From Candidatus Velthaea versatilis (GTDB lineage Bacteria > Vulcanimicrobiota > Vulcanimicrobiia > Vulcanimicrobiales > Vulcanimicrobiaceae), in contig PLAE01000264.1 of assembly GCA_003134035.1 (NCBI GenBank), positions 1 through 40,849 on the forward strand: a stretch of DNA of 40,849 bases, given 5' to 3'. Made by a program: the position numbers and the translations under genes. The notes under the pieces are model-generated. The model was not told the DNA's origin. It ran no database searches and worked only from the letters and a program-made list of their open reading frames with translations. The first letter of the stretch is position 1. Every line of letters begins with the position of its first letter. Of the stretch, positions 33,785-40,849 are shown piece after piece.

Positions 33785-35572
33785 ATGGCAATTCAAGATC
33801 TGCCGGGTCAAGCGTCTTCCACTCCGCAGTCGCGCTTAGTCGAAATGTCATGGGATCCGATCACGCGGATCGTGGGCAGCCTTGGAATCTACACCAAGAT
33901 CGACTTTGGGCAAAAGAAGGTCGCCGAGTGCCACGCGACGTCATCGATCTTCCGCGGCTACAGTATTTTCATGAAAGGCAAGGATCCGCGGGACGCCCAC
34001 TTCATCACCTCGCGCATTTGCGGGATCTGCGGCGACAACCACTGCGTGTGCAGCGTGTACGCGCAGAACATGGCGTACGGCGTCAAACCGCCGGCGATGG
34101 GTGAATGGATCATGAATCTCGGCGAAGCCGCCGAGTACATGTTCGATCACAACATCTTCCAAGAAAATCTCGTCGGCGTCGACTACTGCGAACAGATGAT
34201 TCGCGAGACCAATCCGTCGGTGTGGGAGAAAGCCAAAGCCAAAGCCGCGCCAAACGCGCACATCCACGGCTACAAGACGATCGCCGACATCATGACGGCG
34301 CTCAACCCGTTCAGCGGTGACTTCTACCGTCAGGCGCTGGTCATCAGCCGCTATACGCGCGAGATGTTCTGCCTCATGGAAGGCAAGCACGTTCATCCCT
34401 CGACGCTCTATCCGGGCGGCGTCGGCACCGTCGCGACCTCGCAGCTCTTCACCGACTACTACTCGCGCTTGATGCGCTACATCGAGTACATGAAGGTCTG
34501 CGTGCCGCTGCACGACGACCTCTTCGACTTCATGTACGAAGCGCTGCCGGGCTACGAACATGTCGGCGAACGCCGCATCCTCCTGGGCTGTTGGGGCGCG
34601 TTTCAGGACCCCGACTACTGCGACTTCACCTATAAAAACATGACGCGGTGGGGCCGCAAAATGTTCGTCACGCCGGGGGTGGTCGTCGACGGCAAGCTCG
34701 TCACGACCGACTTGGTGGAGATCAATCTCGGCATCCGCATCCTGCTCGGCCACTCGTACTACGATGATTGGCAGAACGAGCGGACCTTCGTCGAAAAAGA
34801 TCCGCTCGGCAACCCGGTCGACCGGCGTCATCCCTGGAACATGCATACCAAACCGACGCCCAAAAAACGCGACTTCGGCGGCCAATATAGTTGGGTGATG
34901 TCGCCGCGCTGGTACGACAACAAAGATTATTTGGCGCTCGACACCGGCGGCGGCCCGCTCGCGCGGCTGTGGTCGACGGCGCTCGCCGGTTTCGTCGACA
35001 TGGGGTACGTCAAATCGACCGGCGGCAGCGTCGTCATCAATCTGCCCAAGAGCGTGCTCTCGGGGCCGGTCACCTTTGAATGGAAGCCGCCCCAGTGGTC
35101 GAACGCGATCGAACGCAACCGCGCGCGCACGTACTTCCAGGCGTATGCGGCCGGGGCCGCCCTGTTCTTCCTCGATAAAGCGTTCGATGAACTGCGCGGC
35201 GGCCGGACGCGCGCATGGGAACCCTTCACCGTGCCCCAAGAGGGGATCGGCTGCGGCTTCACCGAGGCGGTGCGCGGCGTGCTCTCGCACCACATGGTGA
35301 TCGAAGACGGCAAGATCGCAAACTACCATCCCTGGCCGCCAACGCCGTGGAACGGCAATCCGCGCGATGAGTACGGCACGCCGGGGCCGTACGAAGACGC
35401 CGTGCAAGACTGCCCCATCTTCGAGGAAAACGGGCCCGACAATTTCAAAGGCATCGACATCATGCGCAGCGTGCGCAGCTTCGATCCGTGCCTGCCCTGC
35501 GGCGTGCACATGTATCTGGGCAACGGCAAGACCATCGAAACGGTTCACTCGCCGTTCGCCCCGTTCGGCTAG
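33785..35572 (+). CDS. hhyL: [NiFe]-hydrogenase large subunit, high-affinity uptake type
   Basis: A 595-aa catalytic subunit. The L1 motif is RICGICGDNHC (Cys79, Cys82, His86) and the L2 motif DPCLPCGVH (Cys569, Cys572, His575), giving the four Cys ligands of the NiFe site. The 20 residues after His575 are the extension that the maturation protease should remove. AAGGGAAG lies just before ATG 33785. Family phrases such as HVHPSTLYPGGVGT and TGGGPLARLW fit the actinobacterial-type clade. These enzymes oxidise atmospheric-level H2 and feed electrons to the respiratory chain. The protease gene is seven genes into the operon (39.2 kb). Confidence 0.96.
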   Translation: MAIQDLPGQASSTPQSRLVEMSWDPITRIVGSLGIYTKIDFGQKKVAECHATSSIFRGYSIFMKGKDPRDAHFITSRICGICGDNHCVCSVYAQNMAYGVKPPAMGEWIMNLGEAAEYMFDHNIFQENLVGVDYCEQMIRETNPSVWEKAKAKAAPNAHIHGYKTIADIMTALNPFSGDFYRQALVISRYTREMFCLMEGKHVHPSTLYPGGVGTVATSQLFTDYYSRLMRYIEYMKVCVPLHDDLFDFMYEALPGYEHVGERRILLGCWGAFQDPDYCDFTYKNMTRWGRKMFVTPGVVVDGKLVTTDLVEINLGIRILLGHSYYDDWQNERTFVEKDPLGNPVDRRHPWNMHTKPTPKKRDFGGQYSWVMSPRWYDNKDYLALDTGGGPLARLWSTALAGFVDMGYVKSTGGSVVINLPKSVLSGPVTFEWKPPQWSNAIERNRARTYFQAYAAGAALFFLDKAFDELRGGRTRAWEPFTVPQEGIGCGFTEAVRGVLSHHMVIEDGKIANYHPWPPTPWNGNPRDEYGTPGPYEDAVQDCPIFEENGPDNFKGIDIMRSVRSFDPCLPCGVHMYLGNGKTIETVHSPFAPFG

Positions 35573-35590
35573 ACGGCACCGCAGGTCGTT

Positions 35591-36511
35591 TTGATCTCCG
35601 CCGTTCAGAGCGGGGCGTCGCCGGAAGCCGCGGCGCCCCCAACCGATTCAGTCCAGCATTCAGTCCAGCAGATGGCGGACCGCGTTGCGACGCTGCTCGC
35701 CGGATTCGAGAGCGTTTCCACTCCGCGCCAAGCGCGCGACGGGGCCGAAGCGCTGGTGCAAACGATCGTCGGCCTGTATGGACGGGGCCTCGAGCGCGTG
35801 CTCGAGATCGTGTACGACGCGTCGGGCGAACGCGCCGATGACGTTTTCGCGCAACTCACGACCGACAAATTCGTCGAAAGCCTGCTGTGTCTGCACGGGC
35901 TCCATCCCATCTCGGTCGAGGATCGCGTCGCGGCCGCGCTGGATTCGGTTCGGCCGTATCTGGAATCGCACGAGGGCGGCATCGAGATCGCCGGTATCGA
36001 GGACGGCGTCGTCGTGCTCAAACTCGCGGGCAGCTGCGATGGCTGTCCGTCGTCGGCGGCAACGGTGAAGCTGGCGGTCGAGAAGGCGATCTTCGAGCGC
36101 GTTCCCGAGATCCACGAAGTTCGCGCCATCGGCGTAGCGGCGCCGGCGGTCCGGTCCCAGACCGGCGCGACGCTCAAAATCGAAAGCGATTGGATCGCGC
36201 TGACCGATCTTCCGGAACTGGCCGCGGCGCCCGACACCGGCATTGCCGCGCGCGAGGTGGGCGGCACGCCGATTCTGTTCGTGCGCATCGGGCACACGGT
36301 GTATGCCTACCGGAACGTCTGCCCGGGCTGCGCCGGGCGCCTCGAGACGGCACTCTTGGCGCGGCCGCTCTTGACCTGCGGCGCATGCGGAACCGGCTTC
36401 GATGTGATTCACGCCGGACGGCCCGCGGCCGCCGGCGGTCCGGCCGCCGAGCCCTTTCCGCTCGCGAGCGAAAACGGTCGCATCCGCGTGTCGATTCCGC
36501 TCGGGGTGTGA
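35591..36511 (+). CDS. NifU-domain plus four-Cys Rieske-like fusion, hydrogenase accessory
   Basis: A 306-aa protein. Residues about 45-105 are helical, and about 108-180 form a NifU C-terminal-type domain with CDGC (Cys149, Cys152), which binds or transfers Fe-S clusters. Residues about 197-306 have the layout of a Rieske ferredoxin (HTVYAYRNVCPGC, then LLTCGACGTGFDV), but the two His ligands are missing: the metal-binding positions are Cys244, Cys247, Cys263 and Cys266. That could hold zinc or a rubredoxin-like iron. The TTG 35591 start has AGGT nearby; ATG 35671 is an alternative. Proteins with NifU and Rieske parts recur in high-affinity hydrogenase operons and probably assemble clusters or carry electrons. 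Confidence 0.83.
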   Translation: MISAVQSGASPEAAAPPTDSVQHSVQQMADRVATLLAGFESVSTPRQARDGAEALVQTIVGLYGRGLERVLEIVYDASGERADDVFAQLTTDKFVESLLCLHGLHPISVEDRVAAALDSVRPYLESHEGGIEIAGIEDGVVVLKLAGSCDGCPSSAATVKLAVEKAIFERVPEIHEVRAIGVAAPAVRSQTGATLKIESDWIALTDLPELAAAPDTGIAAREVGGTPILFVRIGHTVYAYRNVCPGCAGRLETALLARPLLTCGACGTGFDVIHAGRPAAAGGPAAEPFPLASENGRIRVSIPLGV

Positions 36512-36513
36512 GC

Positions 36514-37164
36514 ATGGACTCCCCGGCGAGCGACGCCGTTGCCGCATTCCGGCAGCTGCTCAAAAAGCGCCCCGCCGCGGCGCCCGGCGAACGCTGCGAC
36601 TATTGCGCCGTCGGGCTGGCGGACGACCATGGTCATCTCGTGGATCTCAAAGCCCGGCGGATCCTCTGTAGTTGCCGGCCGTGCTATCTGGTGTTCGCAC
36701 CGGCGGGCGCCGCGCAGGGCCGCTACAAGATCGTCCCGACCCGCTACGAGCGCGTCGCCGGATTCGCGGTCGACGACGCGCAGTGGGACGCCTTGCAGAT
36801 CCCCATCGCGCTGGCGTTCTTCTTCTACAACTCGATCGAGCACAAGATGAGCGCGTTCTATCCCGGTCCCGCCGGCGCGACCGAATCGCTGCTCCCGCTC
36901 GATATGTGGGACACGCTAGCCGCGCAGTATCCGGCGCTCGCGACGCTCGAGCCGGACGTCGAGGCGCTGCTGATCCAGCGCCGCCCAAGCGAACCGGCGC
37001 GCTGCGCAATCGTCCCGATCGACGCGGCCTACGAGCTCGTCGGCATCATGCGCACGAACTGGCGCGGCTTCGACGGCGGTCACGAGGTCCAGACGCGCAT
37101 CGAAACGTTCTTTACCAAGATCGAGGACCGCTGCGATGGCCGGGTCCTCGCGAGGCCGTGGTGA
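36514..37164 (+). CDS. DUF5947-like hydrogenase-associated protein
   Basis: A 216-aa soluble protein. The N-terminal part has CDYCAVGL and CSCRPCYLVF (Cys28, Cys31, then three further cysteines near residues 51-56), a likely metal site, followed by GRYKIVPTRYERV. The middle holds ALAFFFYNSIEHKMSAFYPGPAGATES. The C-terminus, AYELVGIMRTNWRGFDGGHEV, is the best-conserved part of the family as I know it from hydrogenase operons. ATG 36514 follows the previous stop by 2 nt. The function is not established; the Cys cluster suggests a role in cluster assembly or electron transfer. It overlaps the next gene by 4 nt. Confidence 0.8.
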   Translation: MDSPASDAVAAFRQLLKKRPAAAPGERCDYCAVGLADDHGHLVDLKARRILCSCRPCYLVFAPAGAAQGRYKIVPTRYERVAGFAVDDAQWDALQIPIALAFFFYNSIEHKMSAFYPGPAGATESLLPLDMWDTLAAQYPALATLEPDVEALLIQRRPSEPARCAIVPIDAAYELVGIMRTNWRGFDGGHEVQTRIETFFTKIEDRCDGRVLARPW

Positions 37165-37808
37165 GCGGGCTTTCGTTCGCGGTGCTCGGTGCGCGCGCCG
37201 AGCCGTTCGCGGCCGCACCGCAGCTCTCGCTGCGCGTGCTGGTCGAGGAATCCAGCGGCGCCGACATCTACGCCATCGCGCTGCGCGCGCAGGTGATGAT
37301 CGAGCCGCAGCGCCGGCGGTATGCCGCCGCCGAAACCGATCTGCTGATGGATCTGTTCGGGACGCCGGACCGCTACGGCGACACGCTGCGGCCGTTGCTG
37401 TGGACCTATGCCAGCCAGATGGTCTTGGCGTTTCACGGTTCGACGGAGATCGAGCTGCCGATTGCGTGCAGCTACGACTTCGAGGTCGGGGCGAACAAGT
37501 TTTTGAGCGCGCTCGAGGACGGGGAGATTCCGCTCAACCTGCTCTTTAGCGGCACGGTCATCCAACGCGGCGAAACCGGCGTCGTTTCGGGCTTCGTTCC
37601 GTGGTCCTGCGAAGCACCGTTCCGCTTGCCGGTGAAGCTGTATCGGGAAACGATGGATGCCCATTTCCCGGGCGCGGCCTGGATTCGAGTTGGCCGCGCG
37701 ACATTCGACGAACTCCAGCGCTACAAATCGGCGCAGCAGTGTCCGACCTGGGATGCCGCGCTGCTGCGGCTCATTGGCGGCGTGGCCGGCGAAACGGTGA
37801 CGACGTGA
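37161..37808 (+). CDS. DUF6084-like hydrogenase-associated protein
   Basis: A 215-aa protein without signal peptide, membrane segment or cysteine pairs typical of cofactor binding. It is rich in beta-type strands: LSFAVLGARAEPFAAAPQL at the start, then YAIALRAQVMIEPQRRRY, IELPIACSYDFEVGANKF, and a closing FDELQRYKSAQ. The pattern fits the DUF6084 family known from high-affinity hydrogenase operons; no activity is known. The start is GTG 37161, which overlaps the previous stop (GTGA), and its own stop overlaps the next start, so it is made in step with its neighbours. Confidence 0.78.
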   Translation: MSGLSFAVLGARAEPFAAAPQLSLRVLVEESSGADIYAIALRAQVMIEPQRRRYAAAETDLLMDLFGTPDRYGDTLRPLLWTYASQMVLAFHGSTEIELPIACSYDFEVGANKFLSALEDGEIPLNLLFSGTVIQRGETGVVSGFVPWSCEAPFRLPVKLYRETMDAHFPGAAWIRVGRATFDELQRYKSAQQCPTWDAALLRLIGGVAGETVTT

Positions 37809-39172
37809 AGGATTTCGGCCCGGCGTTCGGGATCGCGAACGCCGTCCTCTACGAAGGCTATCTGCTCTTTCCGTACACGGCCTCGACGACCAAGAACCGC
37901 GTGCGCTGGCAGTTCGGCGTCGTCGTCCCCGAAAAATATCTGGCCGCCCAAACGGGCGAGCACGCCGAAGCGCAGACCGAGGTGCTCTTCGCACCCGACG
38001 GTTCGCCGGATATCGATGTCCTGCTGCGCTTTCTGCAAGTCGAAGCGCGCACCGTCGAAGTCAAGCACGGCGAGCGCTTCGATCCGGCGCGAGCATTTCG
38101 CATCGGGAACCGGACGTACGTGTCGTTCGACGAAGCCGTGGAGCGTGAACTGCTCGTCAACATTCGCTCCGACGGCGGATTTCGACAAAGCGCGCCGCTG
38201 CACATCGACGGCGGTCGCGACATCGACGAGCTGCGCGACGACGACGGCGCGGTTGTCGCGCGCATCGTGCGCGAACGCTGGCCGATCGCCGGATCGCTCA
38301 CGGTCGAGGTCGAGCCGCTCGAAAACGACGGGGCGCGGTTCTCGCGCTTGCGGGTGCGCGTCGCCAACGCCTCCGACGTCGTGCCGGGCGAACGCAGCGC
38401 GGCCCTGCGCACGTCGCTGGTTTCGACGCACGTTTTGCTGGCCATCGAAGGCGGGGCGTTTCTGTCGGTCCTCGATCCGCCGCCGTACGCCGCAGCCGCG
38501 ACGGCGGCGCTGGCCAACCGGCAAACCTTTCCGGTGCTCGTGGGCGAGGCCGGCGTTGATGCGCAGCGCGCGTCGCTGGTCTTGTCGTCGCCGATCATCC
38601 TGTACGATTTTCCGGCGTTGGGTCCGCGCACCGAGGCCGATGCCTTCGATGCCACCGAAATCGACGAACTGCTGACGCTTTCGGTCTTGAGTTTGTCCGA
38701 CGACGAGCGCGCCGAAGCGCGGGTCACCGATCCGCGCGCACGCGCGATCGTCGAACGCGCTGAGAGCTTCGGGCCCGCCGCGATCGCCCGGCTGCACGCC
38801 GGCGCGCTGCACCGGATCGACGACGGCGCCGCCGTAACCACGAGTGCGCCGGTCTTCGAGCGGCTCGCGGACCCGTCGGCGGGCGCCGGCTTCGATCTGC
38901 CCGCCATCGACTGCGTGTTCGTGGGCGGCGTCAAGGTGTCGCGCGGTTCGAGCGTGCGGCTGCACCCGCGTGGCCGAGCCGATAGTTGGGATTCGCTCAT
39001 GGACGGCAAAATCGCGACCGTGCGCGCGATCCACCAGGATTTCGAGGACCGCATGTATGTCGCGGTGACGGTCGACGACGATCCCGCTAGCGACTTGCAC
39101 GATTGGTACGGCCGGTCGTTCTTCTTCTCACCCGATGAGGTCGAGCCGCTGGCGGCCGCCGACGGCCCATGA
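37805..39172 (+). CDS. Large hydrogenase-associated protein of unknown function
   Basis: A 455-aa soluble protein. The N-terminus ANAVLYEGYLLFPYTASTTKNRVRWQFGVVVP and the C-terminal module DSLMDGKIATVRAIHQDFEDR, then DDDPASDLHDWYGRSFFFSPDEVEPL, are parts I recall in proteins of actinobacterial hydrogenase operons; the C-terminal module looks like a small beta-barrel. The middle is long and mixed alpha/beta, without recognisable catalytic motifs. GTG 37805 overlaps the previous stop (GTGA), and the stop overlaps the protease start (ATGA). The position between DUF6084 and the maturation protease suggests an assembly or stability role. No activity is known. Confidence 0.8.
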   Translation: MKDFGPAFGIANAVLYEGYLLFPYTASTTKNRVRWQFGVVVPEKYLAAQTGEHAEAQTEVLFAPDGSPDIDVLLRFLQVEARTVEVKHGERFDPARAFRIGNRTYVSFDEAVERELLVNIRSDGGFRQSAPLHIDGGRDIDELRDDDGAVVARIVRERWPIAGSLTVEVEPLENDGARFSRLRVRVANASDVVPGERSAALRTSLVSTHVLLAIEGGAFLSVLDPPPYAAAATAALANRQTFPVLVGEAGVDAQRASLVLSSPIILYDFPALGPRTEADAFDATEIDELLTLSVLSLSDDERAEARVTDPRARAIVERAESFGPAAIARLHAGALHRIDDGAAVTTSAPVFERLADPSAGAGFDLPAIDCVFVGGVKVSRGSSVRLHPRGRADSWDSLMDGKIATVRAIHQDFEDRMYVAVTVDDDPASDLHDWYGRSFFFSPDEVEPLAAADGP

Positions 39173-39672
39173 AGGCGCGCATTCTCGTTGCGGGCGTCGG
39201 CAATATTTTCTTCGGCGACGACGGGTTCGGACCGGCGGTCGTCGAGCACTTGCAGCACGAACGCATCGCGGGCGTGAAGATCGAAGATTACGGCATCGCC
39301 GGCATGCATCTCGCCTTCGAGCTGCTGGCCGGCTACGAACGCGCGATCATCGTCGACCTCGTGGCGCGCGGCGGCGCGGCCGGCGCGCTGTATGTGATCG
39401 AACCTGAGCTGGGCGAGCCCGGACCGCCGCCCGATCCGCACCGCATGGATTTAGTCAACGTCTTCGCGTTCGTGCGGACCCTGGGCGGCACCCCGCCGCC
39501 GATCGAAGTCGTGGGCTGCGAACCCCAGGCGATGGACGAGGGCATCGGTCTTTCGCCGCCCATCGCCGCCGCGGTCGAACCGGCGGCGGATCTCGTGCGT
39601 AAACTCATCGTCCGCGCGCTCGCGGCACCGCAACGCCCCCCGGAAGGAGAGACGACATGGTTAGAGGCTTGA
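39169..39672 (+). CDS. Hydrogenase maturation protease (HyaD/HupD family)
   Basis: A 167-aa endopeptidase that cleaves the C-terminal extension of the large subunit once nickel is in place. The N-terminal signature VAGVGNIFFGDDGFGPAVV is typical, with the acidic Ni-sensing position here Asp rather than the Glu of HybD, as in several family branches. IIVDLVARGGAAG and VVGCEPQAMDEGIGLSPPI follow. ATG 39169 overlaps the previous stop (ATGA). Its target would be the 20-residue tail after His575 of the large subunit. The last 16 bases overlap the next gene, whose ribosome-binding site lies inside this frame. Confidence 0.92.
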   Translation: MKARILVAGVGNIFFGDDGFGPAVVEHLQHERIAGVKIEDYGIAGMHLAFELLAGYERAIIVDLVARGGAAGALYVIEPELGEPGPPPDPHRMDLVNVFAFVRTLGGTPPPIEVVGCEPQAMDEGIGLSPPIAAAVEPAADLVRKLIVRALAAPQRPPEGETTWLEA

Positions 39673-39920
39673 TTCTTGGTGCGATCGCGTTCGGCGCCGT
39701 CTTCGCCGCCGAACGCCAATTCGCGTCCATGGGAAACGACATGACGCGCTACAACAAGCTGCGCGCGATGTCGGGCGATGTGCCGATGCTGACCGAACTG
39801 CTCGCCTCCGCCCAAACGATGGTGTCCGATTTCACGAACCGCGGTCGCGGTGAGGCGCGCGGACTGGTCGACAGTCTGACGCACGATCTCGTTCGCTACG
39901 CGACGATGAGGGGGATGTAA
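39657..39920 (+). CDS. Small hydrogenase-operon membrane protein with duplicated DxxRYxxxRxM motif
   Basis: An 87-aa protein. ATG 39657 has GGAAGGAG with a 7-nt spacer. One N-terminal transmembrane helix (about 4-19, GLILGAIAFGAVFAAE) is followed by a soluble part. The motif DMTRYNKLRAM (28-38) recurs as DLVRYATMRGM at the exact C-terminus (77-87), giving D-x-x-R-Y-x-x-x-R-x-M twice. Short single-helix proteins with such a motif are, as I recall, found near hydrogenases (DUF6893-like), but this is longer and doubled. It may anchor the soluble hydrogenase to the membrane or to the quinone pool; this is inference. Confidence 0.72.
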   Translation: MVRGLILGAIAFGAVFAAERQFASMGNDMTRYNKLRAMSGDVPMLTELLASAQTMVSDFTNRGRGEARGLVDSLTHDLVRYATMRGM

Positions 39921-39921
39921 G

Positions 39922-40431
39922 ATCGCCCGCTACACGGTCTCGGCAAACTCATCCAAGCTCGATTTTGAAACGAAGTCGAGTTTGCACCCCGTGCACGGCT
40001 CGGCCGGCAATCTTTCCGGTTTCGTCGAGGCCGAATTCAGCGGCGATGTCTTGGCCGCCGATCCGCCCCCGAAGATGCACGTCGAAGTGCCCGTCGAGCA
40101 GCTCAAATCCGGCAACGGCCTCCAGGATCGCGAGATGTGGAAGCTGATCGACTCGCGTCGCTTCCCGCTCATCGCCGCCGACCTGCGCGACGTCGAACCC
40201 AACGGCGCGCCCGGCAAGTACAAAGCCAGCGGCGACATTACGCTGGCCGGCCGCCAACGGCGCTACCAGGGCGCCTTGACGGTCACTCGGTCAGACGACG
40301 GAATCGTCGTTGAAGGCGAGTTGCGCGTCGATATCCGCGACTTTGGGCTGCAGCCGCCACGCTTTCTGATGCTCAAGGTCGAACCCGAAGTCAACGTGCG
40401 TTTGCGGCTCACGGCCGCCGCCAAGAATTGA
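39922..40431 (+). CDS. YceI-like lipocalin-fold protein with probable ATC start
   Basis: About 169 aa of the YceI family, a beta-barrel that binds isoprenoid-type lipids. The classical N-terminal strand ARYTVSANSSKLDFETKSS is encoded from 39925, and further family parts follow (FVEAEFSGDV, SRRFPLIAADL, YKASGDITLAGR, RYQGALTVTR). No ATG, GTG or TTG precedes that strand: TAA 39918-39920 closes the previous gene. GAGGGGG (39908-39914) is a strong ribosome-binding site exactly 7 nt before ATC 39922, so ATC initiation is likely. TTG 39982 would lose the first strand. There is no signal peptide, so it is cytoplasmic. The role in the operon is unknown; quinone or lipid binding is possible. Confidence 0.78.
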   Translation: MARYTVSANSSKLDFETKSSLHPVHGSAGNLSGFVEAEFSGDVLAADPPPKMHVEVPVEQLKSGNGLQDREMWKLIDSRRFPLIAADLRDVEPNGAPGKYKASGDITLAGRQRRYQGALTVTRSDDGIVVEGELRVDIRDFGLQPPRFLMLKVEPEVNVRLRLTAAAKN

Positions 40432-40440
40432 GAGCCTAGC

Positions 40441-40725
40441 GTGTGTCTTGCCATTCCGGGTCAAGTCGTCGAACTGACCGATCAGCCGATGCTCGTCAAG
40501 GTCGACGTCAGCGGCGTGCGGCGCAACGTGAATGTCGGCCTGCTCGCCGATGAGTCCGTCGGCGTGGGCGATTGGGTGCTCATCCACGTCGGGTTCGCGT
40601 TGAGCAAAGTGGGCGAAGCCGAAGCGCGCGAACAGTTGCGCATGCTTGCGGCCATGGGCGAGGATGAACTCGCGCTCGAAGAAGTGCGCGGCTACACCTT
40701 TTCGCAAGAACCGGCAGCCCCGTGA
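40441..40725 (+). CDS. hypC: Hydrogenase assembly chaperone HypC/HybG
   Basis: A 94-aa HypC-family protein. The start MCLAIPGQVVEL supplies the essential Cys2, which binds the Fe(CN)2CO unit during cofactor assembly with HypD. The family phrases VDVSGVRRNVNVGLL and VGDWVLIHVGFALSKV follow. GTG 40441 is fixed by the MC start. The C-terminal helix is followed by an overlap of 4 nt with hypD (GTGA). A second copy specific for the large subunit is not seen in the window. Confidence 0.95.
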   Translation: MCLAIPGQVVELTDQPMLVKVDVSGVRRNVNVGLLADESVGVGDWVLIHVGFALSKVGEAEAREQLRMLAAMGEDELALEEVRGYTFSQEPAAP

Positions 40726-40849
40726 AATACGTCGACGAATACCGCGATCCGCAGCTAATCGCCAACGTGTCGCGCGAAATCGCGCACACCGTCGATCCCG
40801 CGCGGCACTATCGCATCATGGAAGTCTGCGGCGGACACACGCACTCGAT
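40722..40849 (+). CDS. hypD: Hydrogenase formation protein HypD (start only; cut by window end)
   Basis: The first 42 codons of HypD, an Fe-S protein that assembles the Fe(CN)2CO centre with HypC. The sequence YVDEYRDPQLIANVSREI and the diagnostic MEVCGGHTH, which contains a catalytic cysteine, are seen. GTG 40722 overlaps the hypC stop (GTGA). The rest of the gene, and probably hypE and hypF, lie beyond the window. Confidence 0.93.
   Translation, partial: MKYVDEYRDPQLIANVSREIAHTVDPARHYRIMEVCGGHTHS

Noticed and set aside
33941-35548. 535-codon minus-strand frame opposite the hydrogenase large subunit
   Set aside because: Antisense shadow of a highly conserved gene; no family features, no ribosome-binding site.
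37721-39441. Two long minus-strand frames opposite the 455-aa accessory gene
   Set aside because: Low-complexity translations opposite a gene fixed by overlaps at both ends.

Overview
This window is high-GC bacterial DNA, densely packed, with many stop/start overlaps of the ATGA, GTGA or TTGA type. No rRNA, tRNA, CRISPR array or transposase was seen. The taxon cannot be fixed from the sequence alone. A high-affinity-type uptake [NiFe]-hydrogenase cluster, an archaeal/eukaryal-type ProS, an Amj-type lipid II flippase, class II GlpX and an isolated CheB/MCP pair would fit an uncultivated soil or desert lineage such as Eremiobacterota (WPS-2). Dormibacterota, Chloroflexota and Actinobacteriota remain possible; this is inference.

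Layout. 0-7.2 kb (+): a secreted Pro-rich protein, then a tightly overlapping operon of MetY-like sulfhydrylase, CoA-binding protein, LuxE-like acyl-protein synthetase, LuxC-like acyl-CoA reductase, class III aminotransferase and GFO/IDH/MocA oxidoreductase. Together these could turn a carboxylic acid into an aldehyde and then an amine. 7.4-14.0 kb (mostly -): CinA, a small membrane protein with a leaderless-type promoter (+), a SirC/Met8-like protein, NAD synthase with its glutaminase-like nitrilase as a separate gene, a disulfide oxidoreductase and GlpX. 14.1-17.7 kb (+): an envelope glycan operon of PIG-V-like transferase, GtrA and GT39-like transferase. 17.7-25.6 kb (-): CheB, a chemoreceptor, a TPR lipoprotein, Amj, an M16 peptidase, a small unknown protein and ProS. 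25.7-29.3 kb: PduO-type adenosyltransferase (+), then Uma2 nuclease, a beta-propeller protein and a secreted unknown (-).

29.6-31.4 kb is a visibly AT-richer accessory island. It holds a 47-codon ORF with a strong ribosome-binding site inside a hairpin, a Tat/Sec-exported protein split by a probable one-base loss in a C-run, and a small three-helix membrane protein. The set looks like an exported membrane-active protein with an immunity partner, but its function is unknown.

31.4-40.8 kb is the hydrogenase locus. hypB and hypA run on the minus strand. Divergent from them are the small subunit (proximal cluster apparently Cys3Asp), the large subunit, a NifU plus four-Cys Rieske-like fusion, DUF5947-like, DUF6084-like and 455-aa accessory proteins, the maturation protease, a small TM protein with a duplicated DxxRYxxxRxM motif, a YceI-like protein that seems to start at ATC, HypC, and the start of HypD, cut by the window end. 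The likely role is aerobic scavenging of trace H2.

A family of two-hairpin elements sits at the 3' ends of three minus-strand genes (7.4, 20.6 and 22.3 kb).
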